Shown here piece after piece: positions 8,796-20,789 of a DNA stretch of 64,000 nucleotides; the first letter of the stretch is position 1; each line of letters starts with the position of its first letter. The translations under genes were made by a program, and so were the position numbers. The notes below the pieces were generated by a model. The model was not told where the DNA came from. It searched no databases and saw nothing but the letters and a program-made list of their open reading frames with translations. Origin of the DNA: Arthrobacter sp. H16F315 (lineage in GTDB: Bacteria > Actinomycetota > Actinomycetes > Actinomycetales > Micrococcaceae); the NCBI RefSeq assembly GCF_024124825.1, contig NZ_JAMXSS010000002.1, positions 1,240,001 to 1,304,000 on the forward strand, read 5' to 3'.

Positions 8796-10280
8796 GCGCG
8801 GAAACGCTATTCATCGACGGTACGTGGACGGCAGCAGCCGACGGGGACACCCGGGAGATCCGATGCCCGGCGGACGGCGAAGTCGTCGGCGTTGTGTCCG
8901 AAGCTGCTGCTGCGGACGCGGTCCGGGCGATCGCGTCCGCGCGGAAGTCGTTCGACGGCGGCGAATGGGCCGGTACCTCGGCGCTGGAGCGCGGGTCGTT
9001 CCTGCTCCGGGTCGCCGCCCGGCTGCGTGAGCGGAAGGCAGAATTTGCCCGCGCCGAAACACTGGACACCGGCAAACGCCTGGTGGAAAGTGAAATCGAC
9101 ATCGACGACATCGCCAACTGCTTCGAATACTTCGGCAAGCTCTCCGGGCAGGACTCCGGCCGGGTAGTCGACGCCGGCACCAGCTCGGTGATCAGCCGGA
9201 TCGAGTACGAGCCGGTGGGTGTGTGCGCCTTGATCGCTCCGTGGAACTACCCGCTCCTGCAGGCAGCGTGGAAGATTGCGCCAGCGCTCGCCGCCGGTTG
9301 CAGCTTCATCCTCAAGCCGAGCGAACTAACGCCGCACACCGCCATCCTGATGGTGGACGTCCTGGACGAGCTGGGACTCCCAAACGGTGTCGCGAACCTG
9401 GTCCTTGGAGCGGGCGGCGTCGTCGGACCGGTCCTGACCGGAAGCCCGGATGTGGACATGGTCTCCTTTACCGGCGGTTTGGAAACAGGCAAGACCATTG
9501 CTGCTTCGGCGGCCGCGACGGTAAAAAAAGGTAGCGCTCGAACTCGGCGGCAAGAACCCGAACATTATTTTTGCCGACGCCGATTTCGACGCAGCGCTGG
9601 ACAACGCCCTGAACGCCGCTTTTGTGCATTCCGGCCAGGTCTGCTCCGCCGGTGCCCGCCTGATCGTTGAAGAATCGATCGCGGAGCGCTTTGTGGATGA
9701 ACTCGTTCGCCGCGCCGGCCAGATCCGCCTCGGCGGACCCTTCGACCCCGAGGCTGAAACCGGGGCGCTGATCTCCGCTGCCCACCGGGACAAAGTCACC
9801 GCCTACGTGGACAAGGGCATCGCCGAAGGCGCACGGCTGCGGTGCGGCGGAAAGTGGGGCGAGGGCGACCTTGCCAAGGGTTTCTACTACCTGCCCACAA
9901 TCCTGGACCAGGTCACCAGCGGGATGTCGGTGCTGCGCGATGAGGCTTTTGGCCCGGTCGTCACCGTGGAGACGTTCAGCAGCGAAGCCGAGGCCATCAG
10001 GCTTGGCAACGACACCGACTACGGACTCGCCGGCGCGGTCTGGTCCCAGGATGCCGGAAAGAGCCAGCGGGTGGCACGCAAGCTGAGGCATGGCACCATC
10101 TGGATCAACGACTTCCACCCCTACCTGCCGCAGGCGGAGTGGGGCGGCTTCGGCCAGTCCGGCGTGGGCCGCGAGCTTGGCCCCACCGGCCTGGCGGAGT
10201 ACCAGGAAGCCAAACACGTCTATCACAACACCGATCCGCAGGTCACCGGCTGGTTCGCTGACCACAACGGGGGGAAGTAG
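8792..10280 (+). CDS. betB: Betaine aldehyde dehydrogenase, frameshifted as sequenced
   Basis: NAD(P)-dependent aldehyde dehydrogenase of about 495 residues after correction. It starts at the ATG overlapping the transporter stop, with a strong AGGAGG-type site ten bases upstream. Features are the Rossmann segment with the NAD loop (ALIAPWNYPLLQAAWKIAPA), FTGG near the cofactor, the general-base Glu in LELGGKNPN, and the catalytic Cys in SGQVCSAGARL. The frame breaks at a run of seven A (9523-9529); removing one A restores VKKVALELGGKNPNIIFADA. Unlike the neighbouring breaks this is an insertion. Its job is oxidising betaine aldehyde to glycine betaine, the second step after choline oxidase. 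Confidence 0.88.
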
Positions 10281-10283
10281 CAC

Positions 10284-11859
10284 ATGACGGATCTGAACAA
10301 CACCGAATTCGACTACCTTGTGATCGGCGGCGGCTCCGCCGGGGCCGCCGTGGCATCGCGCCTCAGCGAGGACCCCGCGGTGCAGGTTGCCCTCGTGGAG
10401 GCCGGGCCGGATGACCGCGGCAACGACGTCATCCTCCGGCTGGACCGTTGGATGGAACTGCTGGAATCCGGCTACGACTGGGACTACCCCATCGAGGAGC
10501 AGGAAAACGGCAACTCCTTTATGCGCCACGCCCGCGCCAAGGTGATGGGCGGCTGTTCCAGCCACAACTCCTGCATCGCGTTCTGGGCGCCCCGGGAGGA
10601 CATTGACGAATGGGAGCAGAAGTTCGGCGCCGCCGGCTGGAACGCCGAGATGGCGTACCGGCTCTACAAAAAGCTCGAAACCAACGAGGATGCCGGAGCT
10701 GAGGGTCAGCACCACGGCGACAGCGGCCCGGTGCACCTGATGAACGTCCCGCCCTCGGACCCCAGCGGCAGGGCATTGCTGGCGGCCTGCGAAAAGTCCG
10801 GCCTTCCTCAAGTGCGGTTCAACTCCGGCGAAACAGTCATCAACGGGGCGAACTTCTTCCAGATCAACCGGCAAGCCGATGGCACCCGCGCATCATCGTC
10901 GGTGTCCTATATCCACCCGATCATGGAACGTAAAAACTTCACGCTGCTGACCGACCTCCGGGCCCGCAAACTGAACTTCGACGCCGATAACCGGTGCACC
11001 GGCGTCGACGTGGTGGATAACAGTTTCGGCAAGACCCAAACGCTGACGGCGCGCGCGGAAGTGATCCTCTCCGCCGGGGCGATTGACTCCCGAAGCTCCT
11101 GATGCTCTCCGGGATCGGGCCGGCCGCGCAGTTGGCAGAATTCGGCATCGACGTCCGCGTGGATTCCCCGGCGTCGGCGAGCATCTGCAGGACCACCCGG
11201 AAGGTGTCATCCAGTGGGAAGCCAAGCAGCCTATGCCGGAGACGTCCACCCAGTGGTGGGAGATCGGGATCTTCGCCGCCACGGAAGACGGGCTGGACCG
11301 CCCGGACCTGATGTTCCACTACGGCTCCGTACCGTTCGACATGCACACCCTGCGCCAGGGATTCCCGACGACGGAAAACGGCTTTTGCCTGACCCCTAAC
11401 GTCACCCATGCACGGTCCCGCGGCACCGTTAAGCTGCGCAGCAGCGACTACCGGGACAAGCCGAGGGTGGATCCGCGCTACTTCACCGACCCGCACGACA
11501 TGCGGGTGATGGTAGCCGGAATCCGCAAGGCCCGCGAGATTGTGGCGCGCCCGGAAATGGCGGAGTGGGCCGGCCGCGAGCTCTACCCTGGCGAAGCGAT
11601 CCAGAGCGACGCGGAGATCACCGACTACATCCGCAAGACACACAACACCGTCTACCACCCGGCGGGCACGGTCCGGATGGGTGCCGTGGACGATGTCCTC
11701 TCGCCGCTGGATCCGGAGCTTCGGGTCAAAGGCGTCACCGGCCTGCGGGTGGCCGATGCCTCGGTGATGCCGGAACTGACCACGGTGAACCCCAACATCA
11801 CCACCATGATGATCGGGGAGCGTTGCGCCGAGCTGGTCACGGAAGCGCGGCTCGCCTAG
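10284..11859 (+). CDS. codA: Choline oxidase (GMC flavoprotein), two frameshifts as sequenced
   Basis: About 525 residues after correction. It closely follows the known Arthrobacter globiformis choline oxidase along its whole length: the FAD motif YLVIGGGSAGAAVASRL at the start, VMGGCSSHNSCIAFWAPRED with the His (H94) that carries covalent FAD in that enzyme, the active-site Glu in LQDHPEGV, the catalytic His in TVYHPAGTVRMG and the Asn in TVNPNITTMMIGER. Choline oxidase converts choline to glycine betaine with O2, releasing H2O2 twice. Two C-run contractions break the frame: CCC at 11089-11091 and CCCC at 11166-11169; adding one C to each gives a continuous protein. BetA-type dehydrogenase is the alternative name, but the match favours the oxidase. 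Confidence 0.88.
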
Positions 11860-11875
11860 GTCCCGCTGCGGGGGC

Positions 11876-11930
11876 GCCCTGTTCGCGCTGCCGGACCACG
11901 ACGCCGGTCCGGCGGCGGCGCGAACAGGGC
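11876..11930 (+). terminator. Nested hairpin after the choline oxidase gene
   Basis: A 13-base perfect outer stem (11876-11888 with 11918-11930, GCCCTGTTCGCGC) encloses a second perfect 7-base stem (CCGGACC 11891-11897 with GGTCCGG 11906-11912). It begins 17 bases after the codA stop. There is no T tract, so it may end transcription weakly or mark a processing site. Confidence 0.55.
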
Positions 11931-11983
11931 CGCGGCAAGCGCCGTGCCCGCGCGCATCATCGAGGTGGGCTCGACCCGTTGGG

Positions 11984-12267
11984 GGACATGTCCACTCCTC
12001 TGGCCAGCCTGTGGTCATGTTGCATTATGTCCATGGGTGCGGCGGTAGGTGGGACATGTCCACTCCCGCGTGCCCATTCCGTGGGACATGTCCACACTTG
12101 GGTTGCGGACTGAACTTTACTCCGCGACCTGGATCATGCCCGTACCCGTGCGCCAGTGGACATGCCCGATCTCCGCGTCCGATCCCGGGGGCATGTCCAG
12201 CCCCGGGCCCGGAGAGGGGGCATATTGGGAACATGTCCATTGGTGCGCCGCTGGAGAGGGCATGTCC
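11984..12267. repeat. Array of about eight CATG-centred palindromes (consensus GGRCATGTCC)
   Basis: Perfect GGACATGTCC occurs at 11984-11993, 12052-12061 and 12084-12093. One- or two-base variants lie at 12131 (GGATCATGCC), 12158 (GGACATGCCC), 12189 (GGGCATGTCC), 12229 (GAACATGTCC) and 12258 (GGGCATGTCC). A weaker match is at 12013 (GGTCATGTTG). Centre spacings are mostly 27-40 bases. Flanks such as GTGGGACATGTCCAC are partly conserved, suggesting degenerate tandem units. The array fills the gap between the codA hairpin and the clpB promoter, where no gene is visible. It could be a cooperative operator or an intergenic repeat family. Confidence 0.75.
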
Positions 12268-12355
12268 CAGGGGGTGGGGTGCGCCGCTCCGGGGGACTCT
12301 GGCCCTAGACAGCGGTTTCGCCGTCGGCAAACATGGAGCCAAAGGGACTGCGCAC

Positions 12356-12388
12356 AAAGTTGAGCGGAGTAGACTCAACTTTAATATC
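12356..12388 (+). promoter_or_regulatory. HAIR-type HspR operator overlapping the clpB promoter
   Basis: AAAGTTGAG (12356-12364) and CTCAACTTT (12374-12382) form a perfect 9-base inverted repeat with a 9-base spacer. Its core reads TTGAGC-N7-ACTCAA, matching the HAIR element (CTTGAGT-N7-ACTCAAG) bound by the heat-shock repressor HspR in actinobacteria. A -35 (TTGAGC, 12360-12365) lies inside the left arm and a -10 (TAATAT, 12382-12387) just past the right arm, 16 bases apart, so a bound repressor would block RNA polymerase. Confidence 0.8.
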
Positions 12389-12414
12389 AGCATTTTTCCC
12401 GGAAGGAGCTCTCT

Positions 12415-15084
<2,670 letters not shown>

Positions 15085-15117
15085 CGCCCCGCCGCGTCTA
15101 GCGCGGCCTTAAGCACC

Positions 15118-15151
15118 AACTGCCAGCCGGACCTTTCTCCGGCTGGCAGTT
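15118..15151 (+). terminator. Rho-independent-type terminator after clpB
   Basis: A perfect 14-base stem (AACTGCCAGCCGGA at 15118-15131, TCCGGCTGGCAGTT at 15138-15151) with a six-base loop, followed by TTG. The next gene is convergent, so it can serve both strands. Confidence 0.85.
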
Positions 15152-15188
15152 TGTGTGAGGGCCAAAACTCCGGCGGACCGGGGTGCCG

Positions 15189-16037
15189 CTAGGGAACCAG
15201 CGATTCCATGATGGTGTTCCCGGACTCTACGGCCACGTAGCAGTCCACCCGACGGTCGCCTTTGTCCCAGCTAGTGGAGCTCGGGTACGCGAGCCTGTAG
15301 CCGAGCAGATAGTCGGACTCCTTCGGCGTCAGCGATGCGGTTTTGCAGGTGTCCAGGGCCTTTTGCTTGAGCGCGTCCCGTCCCGGGTAGGAGTCCGCGT
15401 CAGCGTAGTGCGCGACGGCGACCAGCTGGGCGGAGTGGCCGGAGCTGCACTCGACGACCGTCGACGTCTGAGCTTCCGGGTCGAAATCCTTGAAGCAGTC
15501 TCCAAGCTGGAAATCCAACGGGCCTACACCCTCCAGCGGGAGCGGCCCACGGCTTGCCGGCGCCGACGGGGCGCTGGCGGCGGGAGAGGCATCCGCAGCG
15601 GGCTGCTGGGTGCCGCCGCCCAACGACGTCAGCCACCAGATCAGCGCGACCGCAAGGACGACTGCGGCCGCGGCTGCGCCGATCCTGGCCGGACGCTGCC
15701 GGCGAACCCACCCGCCAAGCCGCCTGGCGTTCCTCGCGGCGGCCTTCCCTGCCCCGGCGAAGGTTGCGCCGGCTGTTCCCGCGGCTTCCCCGGCCCCTCG
15801 AGGCGCGCCCGCGCCGGCTTCCCCGGCGCCCGCGCCGGCTTCCCCGGCGTCGGGCCGGTTGACCGGCGGAACGGACGGGCGGACGGGGGGCGGGAGCTGC
15901 GCCGCTGGCGGCACGACCGGTGTGCCGGAGGTAGGCGGCGACGAGGGCCTCGGGGGGACCGGCCGCTCGCCGGATCCACCGGCCGGGCGAACCCCGGGTG
16001 TGCCGGCGTCCCCGGGCCTTTCGTTCTCTTCGGTCAC
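15189..16037 (-). CDS. Membrane-anchored septum-formation-domain (Septum_form-like) protein
   Basis: A 282-residue protein starting at GTG 16037. Residues 1-105 are a low-complexity cytoplasmic tail rich in Pro, Gly and Ala with GEAGAGA repeats. A single membrane helix (IGAAAAAVVLAVALIWWLTSL) follows at about 120-140, then a Ser/Pro/Ala linker and an extracellular domain from about 165. That domain has paired cysteines (LGDCFKDF, VVECSSGHSAQLV, DTCKT, RVDCYV), the arrangement of the Septum_form family seen in actinobacterial envelope proteins. The cysteines probably make two disulfides. Its role is uncertain; the family name comes from a Mycobacterium/Streptomyces link with cell division. It is convergent with clpB. 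Confidence 0.7.
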   Translation of the reverse strand: MTEENERPGDAGTPGVRPAGGSGERPVPPRPSSPPTSGTPVVPPAAQLPPPVRPSVPPVNRPDAGEAGAGAGEAGAGAPRGAGEAAGTAGATFAGAGKAAARNARRLGGWVRRQRPARIGAAAAAVVLAVALIWWLTSLGGGTQQPAADASPAASAPSAPASRGPLPLEGVGPLDFQLGDCFKDFDPEAQTSTVVECSSGHSAQLVAVAHYADADSYPGRDALKQKALDTCKTASLTPKESDYLLGYRLAYPSSTSWDKGDRRVDCYVAVESGNTIMESLVP

Positions 16038-16327
16038 TGAGAATTCACCACTTTCGTGCGTTTTTGCCGGGGCCGGACGTCCGGCGGAGGGGACCGTTTC
16101 CGGGAGCCCACAACGGAACTCTATCTAAGATGTTGGCCCGGCTGCATGCCGCCGGGTGACCGATAGGGGTGGCGGCGCACGCCACACTGTCCACGGCTGT
16201 TGCCGCGGGGAGCAGTTACCGCTGAAAGCATGTAATCTAGGTGTACGACAAATTGACCAAACATTCCGGGGCCTCACTAACGCCAATGGTGACCACCTCC
16301 GGTCCGAGTACAAAAGGGGGTCACGCC

Positions 16328-16561
16328 ATGGGGCGCGGCCGTCAAAAGGCAAAAGCTACCAAGCAGGCTCGGGACATCAAGTACTACTCCCCGAACACTG
16401 ACTACACGGCCCTTCAGCGTGAGCTCAAGAGCTCTGAGGTTCGTGCACCGAGTCGATTCTCGGCTGAGCCAGTGGAGCCGGACTATTCGGCCTACGTGGA
16501 TAAGTACGCGGACGATGTGGAAGAGGACGACGACGAGGTAGATTCCCGTCGGATAGGTTAG
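16328..16561 (+). CDS. DUF3073 protein, small conserved actinobacterial protein
   Basis: A 77-residue highly charged protein (MGRGRQKAKATKQARDIKYY): basic at the N-terminus, acidic at the C-terminus (EEDDDEVDSRR). This is the DUF3073 pattern, found in nearly all actinobacteria and of unknown function. The ATG at 16328 is chosen because it begins the conserved block and follows a purine-rich AAAAGGGGGT. It has its own terminator 60 bases downstream, so it is probably a single-gene unit. The 290 bases upstream (16038-16327) hold no other gene; they must contain promoters for this gene and the divergent septum-formation gene. Confidence 0.9.
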   Translation: MGRGRQKAKATKQARDIKYYSPNTDYTALQRELKSSEVRAPSRFSAEPVEPDYSAYVDKYADDVEEDDDEVDSRRIG

Positions 16562-16620
16562 TCGAAACTTCCTTCCGGCATGCTCCTCCGATTGCGGATT
16601 GCCGACCACACGATTTCAGG

Positions 16621-16661
16621 CCCGCCGGCCGCCCCCAGTACGGGAGCGACCGGCGGGTTTT
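16621..16661 (+). terminator. Terminator after the DUF3073 gene
   Basis: CCCGCCGG (16621-16628) pairs with CCGGCGGG (16650-16657) and is followed by TTTT. The loop is long (21 bases), but the GC stem and T tract are typical. Confidence 0.7.
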
Positions 16662-16687
16662 CTGCACTCTGTTCCGGAAGGAAAATT

Positions 16688-17470
16688 ATGACCACCCACA
16701 CGGAGTACACCGACGGCGAGATCTGCCGGACGGACCTGCAGAGCAGCGACGTTGAGTCCGCCAAGGCGTTCTACGCCGCGGTCTTCGGCTGGCACTACAA
16801 CGATCTGCCCGCCCCGGACGGGCGCAGCTGCGCCCAGGCCTTCCTGGGCGATGACCTGGTGGCAGTGATCGCGCCGCAGAATCCGCAGCAGCGGAGCGCC
16901 GGGGTGCCGGGGCAGTGGAACGTGCACTTTGCGTCTTCCGACGCCGGTGACCTCGCTGCCGGTCTGGTCCACGCCGGCGGAAACCTTGAGTTTGGGCCGG
17001 AGCCGGTGGGCGGCACCGGAGTGTTGGTCCTTTTCGCCCCGCCCGGAGGCGGCACCACCGGTGCCTGGCAAGCCGGAAGCCACATCGGCGCTGCCCTTAG
17101 CGGGGAGCCCGGTTCCCTGGTCTGGGCCGAACTGCTGACGCCCGAGCCGCAGACCGCCGTCGGGTTCTTCCAACAGCTGTTTGGGCACGACGTGACGGAG
17201 TATCCGCAGGACGACGGCGGCAGATACACCACACTGATGGTCAACGGCGCGGAAGTGGCCGGGGTTGCCGGGGTCCCGGCGGACGCCGTGGGTACGCTCA
17301 AGCCGGGGTGGCAGGTGTACTTCGGCGTGTCCAGCGTCGCGGAAGCCGTTGCGGCGGCCGTCGCGGCCGGCGGGACGGTCCTGATCGAACCGGACGAGGT
17401 CGAGGAAGCCGGCACCATCGCCACCCTCGCGGATCCGCAGGGCGGCGTTTTCAGCGTCCTGGAGGTTTAA
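16688..17470 (+). CDS. VOC (glyoxalase/dioxygenase fold) protein, two-domain
   Basis: A 260-residue cytosolic protein made of two similar VOC halves. The first begins ICRTDLQSSDVESAKAFYAA, the second SLVWAELLTPEPQTAVGFFQ; both show the beta-alpha-beta-beta-beta start and the FYxxxFGW/FFQQLFGHDV feature. The ATG at 16688 follows GGAAGGAAAATT. Such proteins include glyoxalases, antibiotic-binding proteins and dioxygenases; metal ligands are not obvious, so a specific reaction cannot be given. It is a single gene between two terminators. Confidence 0.82.
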   Translation: MTTHTEYTDGEICRTDLQSSDVESAKAFYAAVFGWHYNDLPAPDGRSCAQAFLGDDLVAVIAPQNPQQRSAGVPGQWNVHFASSDAGDLAAGLVHAGGNLEFGPEPVGGTGVLVLFAPPGGGTTGAWQAGSHIGAALSGEPGSLVWAELLTPEPQTAVGFFQQLFGHDVTEYPQDDGGRYTTLMVNGAEVAGVAGVPADAVGTLKPGWQVYFGVSSVAEAVAAAVAAGGTVLIEPDEVEEAGTIATLADPQGGVFSVLEV

Positions 17471-17476
17471 AAGCAC

Positions 17477-17520
17477 GGGTGCTCCCGTACCGCCGGTTAC
17501 CCGGCGGTACGGGAGCACCC
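17477..17520. terminator. Bidirectional terminator, perfect 20-bp stem
   Basis: Arms 17477-17496 and 17501-17520 are exact complements with a TTAC loop. It lies between the VOC gene and the convergent purM gene, and ends eight bases before the purM stop. Confidence 0.85.
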
Positions 17521-17528
17521 GCAGCGGC

Positions 17529-18701
17529 TTATGCGTAAGCGTTGACCAGCCGGACGGCGCCGCCGTCGACGCCCTTGGCGCCCTGTACGTAGTCCGGGCC
17601 GGTTTTGATGACCGAGTCCGAGTTTTCCTCGACGGTGCCCATCACCCAGGACGGCAGGCCTCGTTCGTTGAGGCGGTTCACTGCGGCGTCGGCCGCCTCC
17701 GGTGAGACGATCGCCACCATTCCCACACCAAGGTTCAGCGTACGCTCCAGGTCGGCCAGCGGGACGTTGCCCAGTTCGGCGACCAGCCGGAAGATGGCCG
17801 GGAGCTGCCAGGTGGAGCGGTCCACTGTGGCCAGCAGCCCCTGCGGCAGCACGCGGGCCAGATTGGCTGCAAGGCCGCCGCCGGTGACATGGCTGAAGCC
17901 GTGCACGGCTGCGCCGGCGGCCGAGCCGTTCACCGGGAAGGTGCGGGCCAGGTCCAGGCAGTCGGCGGCGTAGACGCGGGTCGGTTCAAGAAGTTCCTCG
18001 CCCAGGGTACGGCTGAATTCGGAGACATGGCGGTCCAGCGCCCAGCCGGCGTGGTTGATGACGCGCCGCACCAGGGAGTAGCCGTTCGAGTGCAGCCCGG
18101 AGGAGGCCATGCCGATCACGACGTCGCCGGCGCGGACGCGGTCCGGGCCCAGGAGGTCGGCGGCTTCAACAACACCTGTGGCGGCACCGGCGACGTCGTA
18201 CTCGTGCTCCCCCAGCAGCCCGGGGTGCTCTGCGGTTTCGCCGCCCACCAGGGCGGTGCCGGCTACGGAGCAGGCGGCGGCGATGCCGCGCACGATGTCC
18301 GCGATGCGTTCCGGGACAACCTTGCCGCAGGCGATGTAGTCGGTCATGTACAGCGGCTCGGCACCCACCACCACGATGTCATCGACCACCATGCCGACGA
18401 GGTCGAAGCCGATGGTGTCGTGGATGTCCATGGCCTGCGCGATCGCAACCTTGGTGCCGACGCCGTCGGTGGAGGTCGCCAGCAGCGGGCGCTTGTAGCT
18501 GAGCAGCTTCGAGACGTCGTACAGGCCGGCGAAGCCGCCGACGCCGCCAATCACCGAGGAGTTATGGGTCGCCTTGATGGCGCCCTTCATAAGTTCGACG
18601 GCGCGGTCGCCCGCTTCGACGTCGACGCCGGCGGAGGCGTAGGTGATGCCGACAGCATTTTGGGCGGCGTTCATCTCAGCGGCCGGGGAGGCGGAAGTCA
18701 T
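17529..18701 (-). CDS. purM: Phosphoribosylformylglycinamidine cyclo-ligase (AIR synthetase)
   Basis: A 390-residue enzyme making aminoimidazole ribotide from FGAM and ATP in purine synthesis. It shows the PurM core: ITYASAGVDVEAGDRAVELM near the N-terminus, GGVGGFAGLYDVSK, the ATP loop LLATSTDGVGTKVAIA, DLVGMVVDDIVVVGAEPLY, and the Gly-rich GGGLAANLARVLP. The N-terminal tail of about 20 residues is a little longer than in E. coli. The start overlaps the corrected purF stop by four bases (ATGA), so purF-purM form one minus-strand unit ended by the 20-bp hairpin. Confidence 0.97.
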   Translation of the reverse strand: MTSASPAAEMNAAQNAVGITYASAGVDVEAGDRAVELMKGAIKATHNSSVIGGVGGFAGLYDVSKLLSYKRPLLATSTDGVGTKVAIAQAMDIHDTIGFDLVGMVVDDIVVVGAEPLYMTDYIACGKVVPERIADIVRGIAAACSVAGTALVGGETAEHPGLLGEHEYDVAGAATGVVEAADLLGPDRVRAGDVVIGMASSGLHSNGYSLVRRVINHAGWALDRHVSEFSRTLGEELLEPTRVYAADCLDLARTFPVNGSAAGAAVHGFSHVTGGGLAANLARVLPQGLLATVDRSTWQLPAIFRLVAELGNVPLADLERTLNLGVGMVAIVSPEAADAAVNRLNERGLPSWVMGTVEENSDSVIKTGPDYVQGAKGVDGGAVRLVNAYA

Positions 18702-20391
18702 ACGGGCTCTTTCTTGTCGGCAGCAATGGAACGATCAATGCGATCGGCATCGGTGAGCAGTTCTTCGAATTCGGCGTCGGGGCCCGGATCGCAGCCGGTG
18801 GCTCCCGGTTTCCCGGCCGGATCCTCGTCCGGGGAAAATCCGGACCCGGCGTCGGTGGCGACCGCGGTGGGGCCGGTGGTGGCAGGCGCCGGGCCGGCAG
18901 GGCGCCGGCGGCCGGAAGTCCCCCCAGGTCGGTGCGTTCGAGCAGGTTCTTGCCCAGCTTGTCGGCCCCCGGAAGTTCAATCGGGTACTTGCCAGTGAAG
19001 CAAGCGGTGCACAGGCGTTCGCGCGGCTGGCGGGTGGCGTCAATCATGCCGTCTTCGGAGATGTAGGCGAGCGAGTCGGCGCCGATGGCCTGGCAGATCT
19101 CCTCGATGGTGGCGCCGTTGGCGATCAACTCAGCCCGGGATGCGAAGTCGATGCCGTAGAAGCACGGCCACTGCACCGGAGGGGAGGAGATCTTGACGTG
19201 GACGGACGCGGCACCGGCTTCGCGGAGCATCCGGACGATGGCGCGTTGGGTGTTGCCGCGGACGATCGAGTCATCCACCACCACCACACGCTTGCCGCGG
19301 ATCACGGATTCCAGGGCGTTGAGTTTGAGCCGGATGCCGAGCTGGCGGAGGGTCTGTGAGGGTTGGATGAAGGTCCGGCCCACGTAGGCGTTCTTGACGA
19401 AGCCGTGTGCGAAGGGGATGCCGGATTCCTCGGCGTAGCCCACGGCAGCGGGGGTGCCGGACTCCGGCACCGGAATGACGATGTCCGCTTCCTGGGTGTT
19501 TTCGCGGGCCAGCTGACGGCCCATTTCCACGCGGGACTCATACACGGAACGGCCTGCAATTGAGGCGTCCGGCCGGGCGAGGTAGACGTACTCGAAAACG
19601 CAGCCGGCCGGCGTCGCCTCGGCGAAGCGCTCGGAGCGGACACCGGCTTCGTCAATGGCGATGAACTCGCCGGGCTCGATTTCGCGGATGAAACTGGCGC
19701 CGACGGTGGCGAGGGCCGACTGCTCGGAAGCGACCACCCAGCCGCGCTCCAGCCGGCCGAGGACCAGCGGGCGGATTCCATAGGTGTCGCGGGCCGCGTA
19801 GAGCGTGCCTTCATCCATAAAGACAAAGCAGAAACCGCCTTTGATCCTGGGCAGAAGCTCCATGGCGGTCTGTTCGAGCGACTTACCCTCTTCGCCCTCC
19901 AGCAAGGCAGTGACGAGGGCCGTGTCGGAGGTGTTCCCCTGTTTCATTTCACCGGTGAGCTGGCCGGCGTTGCGGTCCGCGATCATGGCTTTGAGCTCGG
20001 CGGTGTTTGTCAGGTTGCCGTTGTGGGCCAGAGCCACGGTGCCGGTCGCGGTCGCGCCCAAGGTGGGCTGCGCGTTGGCCCAGTGGCTCGCGCCGGTCGT
20101 GGAATAGCGGCAGTGGCCGACGGCCAGGTGCCCGGTCAGGGTGTTGAGGGTGGTCTCGTCGAAGACCTGGGACACAAGCCCCATGTCCTTATAGACGCTG
20201 ATCCGGTTGCCGTCGCTGGTGGCTATGCCAGCCGACTCCTGACCGCGGTGCTGTAGCGCATACAGCCCGTAATAGGTGAGTTTTGCAACCTCTTCACCGG
20301 GCGCCCAGACCCCGAAGACGCCACATGCGTCCTGGGGGCCCTTTTCGCCAGAGAGAAGGTCATGAGAAAGTTTTCCATCGCCGCGTGCCAC
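18698..20391 (-). CDS. purF: Amidophosphoribosyltransferase, C-terminal tail frameshifted as sequenced
   Basis: It catalyses the first committed step of purine synthesis, PRPP plus glutamine to phosphoribosylamine. A propeptide of about 22 residues precedes the nucleophile Cys of the class II glutaminase (DACGVFGVW, C23). The four Fe-S cysteines of Bacillus-type enzymes are present in GCVFEYVYLARP, WPCFYGID and LCTACF, and the PRPP loop is VVVVDDSIVRGN. The catalytic part is intact. Near 18891-18893 (GGG on the plus strand) one base is missing; with it restored the tail ends DAEFEELLTDADRIDRSIAA and stops at 18698-18700, overlapping purM. Without it the tail reads a Pro/Arg-rich nonsense sequence to 18676. 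Confidence 0.95.
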
Positions 20392-20456
20392 TGGTCGATT
20401 ATCTCACGTTGTGCGCGAGGACGTTTGCGGCGTCCGGATTATGACCTGCGGCCCGT

Positions 20457-20789
20457 TCAGGACTCCTGCGGATCCCCGGCGTCGGCAACGGATTCGACGA
20501 CGGCGCGCTCGGCCCGGCGGACGCTGAGGCGGTCCAGGATGAGGGCCGCGACGCCGCCGACAATAATGCCGCCCGCGCCGCAGAGAATCATAAAGAAACC
20601 AAACACCGCACTGGCGTCGTAGCTTTCATCCCCCGGGAGTCCGTAGGCGAGGAAGGCGGCCACGCCGAAGCCCAGAAGTCCGCCCAGGACCAGGAAGGGC
20701 ACATACTTGGGCGCCCGGCGGACAGTGACGCTGCGGCGCTCGGGGAGGTGCTGTTCGCCTGCGGTGCCGGATTCTTCGGGGGTAGACAT
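20457..20789 (-). CDS. Small conserved membrane protein with two helices
   Basis: A 110-residue protein. A polar N-terminus with a basic patch (RRSVTVRRAPKYV) precedes helix 1 (FLVLGGLLGFGVAAFLAYGL) and helix 2 (VFGFFMILCGAGGIIVGGVAAL), then a short charged tail. Cytoplasmic N- and C-termini are expected from the positive-inside rule. It sits just upstream of purF on the same strand in a position where actinobacteria often have such a gene. I do not recognise a function. No catalytic motif is visible. Confidence 0.75.
   Translation of the reverse strand: MSTPEESGTAGEQHLPERRSVTVRRAPKYVPFLVLGGLLGFGVAAFLAYGLPGDESYDASAVFGFFMILCGAGGIIVGGVAALILDRLSVRRAERAVVESVADAGDPQES

Noticed and set aside
10284..11859. 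Naming the GMC enzyme as choline dehydrogenase betA
   Set aside because: The covalent-flavin His context and near-continuous similarity to Arthrobacter choline oxidase fit codA better, though the gene neighbourhood is bet-like.
11984..12267. Palindrome array considered as a CRISPR array
   Set aside because: Repeats are only 10 bases, degenerate and unevenly spaced, spacers are not uniform, and no cas gene is present.
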